Assembly (NCBI GenBank): GCA_028554795.2
Contig: CM068831.1
Location: forward strand, 37,631,144-37,695,143
Direction of reading: 5' to 3'
Origin: Sinohyriopsis cumingii
Taxonomy: Eukaryota; Mollusca; Bivalvia; Unionida; Unionidae
Length of the DNA stretch: 64,000 nt
Positions 60,378 through 64,000 of the stretch are shown piece after piece. The notes below the pieces were generated by a model, which saw only the letters and a list, made by a program, of their open reading frames with translations, was not told the DNA's origin and made no database searches. Numbering within the stretch: position 1 is the first letter of the stretch; every line of letters starts with the position of its first letter. The position numbers were made by a program, and so were the translations under genes.

Positions 60378-61689
60378 TTCTGAAGTAAGTCACGAATACA
60401 ACCTAAACAATTGAAATAGGGAACAATGTTTGCGATCACGTTCTAATAGCTCAGTATCCAATGGTTATGGTTGCCAATGTTCCTCTGTATAAACAATCTT
60501 CAGAAATTGACTATGTGCCAATACATGCAGCTGAATAAATTCTATGAGTACATCACCATTCCTTCGGAATATGAGATGAAAATGATGCTGGTTGTATTTT
60601 AAAAGTAGATTTAAAGAGTCCATTACATCTGCACAACTATTTCGATGACTATCCATTAGTTACAGAGAAATTCATTCCACACGAAAATGAATTATTTCAC
60701 CTGCAAATGTAGTCGTTAAATGATTACGTGGCACAAACCTGACAAGAAAAGTATTGTGTACATTGAAGAACAAAGATAAGCGTGATACTTAATAGAGAAA
60801 CTAAAGCCCGTATGTGAATTATCATATTTGCTCTAGTCATCCCTTAAATCTTCCATTGAACTGACAAAGAACAACAAATGATTTCAAGAAAGATTTTTGT
60901 CCAAACTGAAAGAAGAACGCTGTATTCGGTATTCAGATGTAAATTCTCCGACTATAACAACAATATTAATATATGCATATAAAAAAATAAAATCTCAGAA
61001 ACCTCTTTCATCTGCCAGAAGTAATATTTCTTTCAATAATTTAGTGTTAGCCAGTTACAAATTATGAAATACGTAACAAACCAAAATACACTGGATTTTC
61101 AAATGGTTGATTCATGAACCCTATTGCAGCAATTTGACATAGCAATTCAAAATAAACCAGTCTTGACTGGCACATATTAATAATGGCAAATTATCTTCTT
61201 GTTCCTTTGAAGTTTGAGTCTTTATTTTTTTTCCCTGACTTCACACTACATTCTGTTATGGAACCTTAATGCCCCAAAATGCTAAATATGATATAACTAC
61301 ATTTGCATCTGTAAAGCAGAGGCTAAAGAATAAAAATAACGATATTTAAATATTATACACTATAAACAGAATCTTGAGTTTGAGTACTGATATAGCCTTA
61401 AGCGTAGAGAAAAACATATATACACAGATAACCATCCTACCCTTCAGCTATTATTTCCAGCCTCTGAGAATGGTATTAAGACCTACCGTTCCGGAAAAAG
61501 CTATAGCCAAATCATGATAATCGTTACAAACATACATTCAAAGATTATCCACATGAAGAGAATGTCACAAAAACATTTTATCACATTTTAATTAGCGCAA
61601 CAATCATTGTTATTGCTAAATTAAACTAATGAGAGGATTCAATCGTGGTGATTATTGTTTGCATGTTTCATCGTTTCTCTGCTACACAC
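58491..61689. other. Host intergenic DNA
   Basis: AT-rich with no supported gene. It includes the second copy of the dispersed repeat (58550-58597), a 108-bp tandem duplication and a TA/GA microsatellite (60314-60374). Confidence 0.6.
59578..59793. repeat. 108-bp tandem duplication
   Basis: TATTGAAGAGAAAATTGTAA and onwards occurs at 59578-59685 and again at 59686-59793 with a few substitutions. Confidence 0.85.
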
Positions 61690-61705
61690 ACACATCATTG
61701 GCGAC

Positions 61706-62221
61706 TCAGTCTCGAGAGACCATGCGAATAGCGCCCTTGGGGTGTTGTCTGTCTTTGGGGTGTTGGCATCGTCTGATGTGGCTGTGCAGGCCTATACGCG
61801 AGTGACAGTCCCTATTGCAGTTGGTGCAGACATATTGGGAAGTCTGAGTTACTGTCTTTGCTGCCGCGTTCTTCTTTCTGTCACGTTTCTCTGCCGCCAA
61901 CTGGCCTCTCCTCGCATCAGCGACTGATATGCCCTTGTTTACCTCCAGTCTCCAGGTGCCTTGGTCCTCAGCCAGCACTTCCCATCCATCGGGTGAAATG
62001 TCGCATGCCTTCATGTCCCTCTTGCAGACCTCCTTGAAACGGAGTGAGGGGCGGCCGACTCTTCTCGTGCCAGTGGCCAGCTGTCCATATAGGATGTCCC
62101 TTGGCAGTCTCCCATCTTCCATGCGTCGAACGTGTCCCAGCCATCGAAGGCGGCGTTTGCTCAGCAGGGAGTACATGTTGGGGGGTACTTGAACGCTGCA
62201 TGATCTCGCTGTGTGGGACAC
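61706..62221 (-). pseudogene. LINE 2 C-terminal tail with zinc finger
   Basis: LRWLGHVRRMEDGRLPRDILYGQL is followed by a Cys/His finger CTNCNRDCHSRIGLHSHIRRC, a tail seen in many metazoan LINE ORF2 proteins. The frame ends about 15 bases before the apparent element end near 61690. Confidence 0.75.
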
Positions 62222-63062
62222 GGTCTTGCCAGCTGATTTTCAGGATGCGTTTAAGTAACCGTATATGGAAGGAGATTAGCGGGCTCTCTTGCCTCATGTA
62301 GGTACACCAGGTCTCACTTCCATATAAAATGGTGCTGAGAACGCAGGCCTGGTAGACTTGGACCTTGGTGTGCTCTGTCAGCGTGTTGTTTTCCCACACC
62401 CCCTTCGTTAATCGTGCTATGAAGGTGTTTGCCTTTCCAAGCCTTCTGTCCAGCTCCATATCAAGCGAGAGAGTGTTGCTGATGGTTGACCCCAGGTAGG
62501 TAAAGTTGTTGACTGCTTCCAGGGTGACACCATCGATTGTGATGGAAGGGGCAATGGTGGTATCTTGCACGCTGACATTTGTCTTTTCCAGGCTGATGGT
62601 GAGCCCAAACTGCATGCGGGCATCAGCGAAACGGTCTCCCAGTCTCTGTAGGGCTCCCTCGGTGTGGGTCACAAGAGCCGCGTCATCTGCAAAAAGCATC
62701 TCCCTGATGAGCACAGCCGTCACTTTGGTCTTCGAGCGCAGTCGTTCCAGGTTGAACAGCCTCTCGGCGGACCTGGTGTGTAGATATATGCCATCAGTGG
62801 ACGAGTCGAAGGCGTAGTACAGGAGCAGGGAGAAGAAGATTCCGAAAAGGGTTGGCGCCAGCACGCAGCCCTGCTTCACGCCGCTGTTAATTGGGAAGGA
62901 GGTTGAGTAGGATCCATCATACAGGACTGTTCCCTTCATATCTGCATGGAAAGAGATTATCATGCTGATGAGTTTTGGGGAGCAACTGATTTTACTGAGA
63001 AGTTCAAAAAGGCCCTTCCTGCTGACCAAGTCAAAGGCCTTGGTGAGGTCGATGAACATCAT
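61968..63062 (-). pseudogene. LINE 2 reverse transcriptase core
   Basis: FIDLTKAFDLVSRKGL (motif 3), SGVKQGCVLAPTLF (motif 4), LFADDAALV (motif 5) and FTYLGSTIS follow in order, then ILYGSETWCTYMRQ and ILKISWQDRVPHSEIMQ. The catalytic Asp pair ADD is intact. The frame changes near 62200, after which the family sequence (LRWLGHVRRMEDGRLPRDIL) continues in the 61706-62221 frame. Confidence 0.9.
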
Positions 63063-64000
63063 TTAGAGTGGTTGACCTTGCTCTCTGCTCTTCGCTTGGA
63101 GTTGTCGTAGGGAGAGGATCATGTCTGTCGTCGACCTGCCTGCTCTGAAGCCGCACTGGGATTCCGGGTACACACGGTCCGCCAGCACCTGCAGCCTGTT
63201 GAGTATGATGCGGGCTTTCACTTTACCAACGATGCTCAGGAGCGAGATCCCTCTGTAATCATTACAGTCACTGCGGTCGCCCTTGTTTTTGTAAAGAGTC
63301 ACAATTGTGGCGTCGCGCAAGTCTTGGGGGACTGCTCCTTCCTCCCAGCAGAGGCAAAGTAGCTCATGCAGTGGCTGAAGCAATGTTGGTTTCCCACGTT
63401 TGATAGCTTCTGGCGGGATGGTGTCACTACCTGGTGCTTTGTCGTTTGGGACGGAGTCAATTGCTTTGCTGAGCTCCTCTAAGGTTGGCACCTTGTCGAG
63501 CTCCTCCATGGTGGGCAGATTCTTTATGCTGCTGAGGGCTGCATCGGTGTCTGACGTTTCTCGGGAGTATAGCTCTGAGAAGTGCTTCACCCATCTGGCC
63601 ATCTGTTTCCCACGGTCTGTGATCTTCTCTCCCATCAGAGATTTCAGGGGAACGACTACTTTCACTGTAGGGCCGTAGAGCCTTCTTGATGACACTGTAC
63701 ATACCGTGGACGTTTCTGGACTCGACACTGTGCTGGATTCCTTCACACAGTTGTTGCCAGTACTCGTTCGCGCAGTGTCTAGCGATGAGTTGCGTGTTGC
63801 TTCGGGCACCTCTGAGAGCAGCAAACGTCCGTTCATTAGGGCATTTTTGTAAGCTATAAAGGCTTTTCGTTTCTCCTCGATTAGTGGTTCCATCCTTGTT
63901 AGGTGTGCGTTGAATCAGTCCTGGCTGGGTCGTTCTTTCTTGCCAAACGTGGACATGGCTGTACTGTAGATGGCACCCTTCATGGCGTTCCACTTGGCTG

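Larger units (their letters stand above)
61690..64000 (-). mobile_element. Non-LTR retrotransposon 2, continuing past the window
   Basis: ORF2 runs leftward from beyond 64000. The part seen holds the pre-RT linker (63063-63893, with KNKGDRSDCNDYRGISLL and FRAGRSTTDMI), the RT core (61968-63062) and the C-terminal tail (61706-62221). Each change of frame marks a frameshift (near 63062 and near 62200), so this copy is dead. The endonuclease, if present, is outside the window. Confidence 0.85.

Overview
The window looks like nuclear DNA of an invertebrate animal, most likely a mollusc. It is AT-rich and gene-poor, full of GT/GA/CA microsatellites, and holds a tRNA-headed SINE and an older SINE of types I associate with molluscan genomes, plus several non-LTR retrotransposon pieces. 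I see no convincing host gene, no rRNA and no CRISPR. The host call rests on repeat style only.

The centre is a nest of two Polinton/Maverick-type DNA elements, treated here as fossil virus-like copies. The outer one runs from 18012 to 52696, with a 6-bp target duplication CATATG on both sides and terminal inverted repeats built of short tandem units. Without its guest it is about 19.3 kb. Its order is: two small accessory genes, a zinc-knuckle gene, protein-primed family B DNA polymerase, two BIR (IAP-type) genes, a triplet of F-box-like genes, packaging ATPase, two related small basic proteins, a Lys-rich protein, chromodomain integrase, a two-helix membrane protein, penton, a pVI/pX-like protein, major capsid protein, a CxxC protein, adenain-like protease, and three coiled-coil accessory genes. 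It is broken at several places, chiefly in the polymerase and integrase.

The inner element, 22053 to 37449, sits inside the outer polymerase gene, flanked by a 5-bp repeat GAGCG. It is about 15.4 kb, belongs to a different Polinton-like lineage, and its two ends are almost identical, so it is young. It carries penton, a two-helix membrane protein, a long coiled-coil fibre, adenain-like protease, a small hydrophobic capsid-associated protein, major capsid protein, a pVI/pX-like protein, an HNH homing-type endonuclease, a Zn-ribbon protein, a divergent family B polymerase, a helicase-HNH fusion, DDE integrase, a parvovirus-type phospholipase A2 domain, a second zinc ribbon, and packaging ATPase. 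Most of its genes look whole.

Positions 1 to 5630 hold part of a third, related element: its terminus (tandem units ending TTACTACT at 5630), a GT-rich spacer, and a nearly perfect palindrome (arms 1-1222 and 2129-3350) made of the zinc-knuckle gene and the start of the polymerase region. The left arm runs off the window.

The most striking signal is that the five accessory genes at the outer element's two ends each end in a stem-loop that matches the 3-prime processing signal of animal replication-dependent histone mRNAs, followed by a purine-rich element like the U7-binding site. In the inner element, most structural genes and the integrase share a short upstream motif that the replication genes lack. 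The rest (5631-18005 and 52703-64000) is repeat-rich host DNA with a 2.1-kb foldback element, two 5-prime-incomplete LINEs, LINE and SINE remnants, and a glutamine-rich zinc-knuckle ORF of unknown origin.
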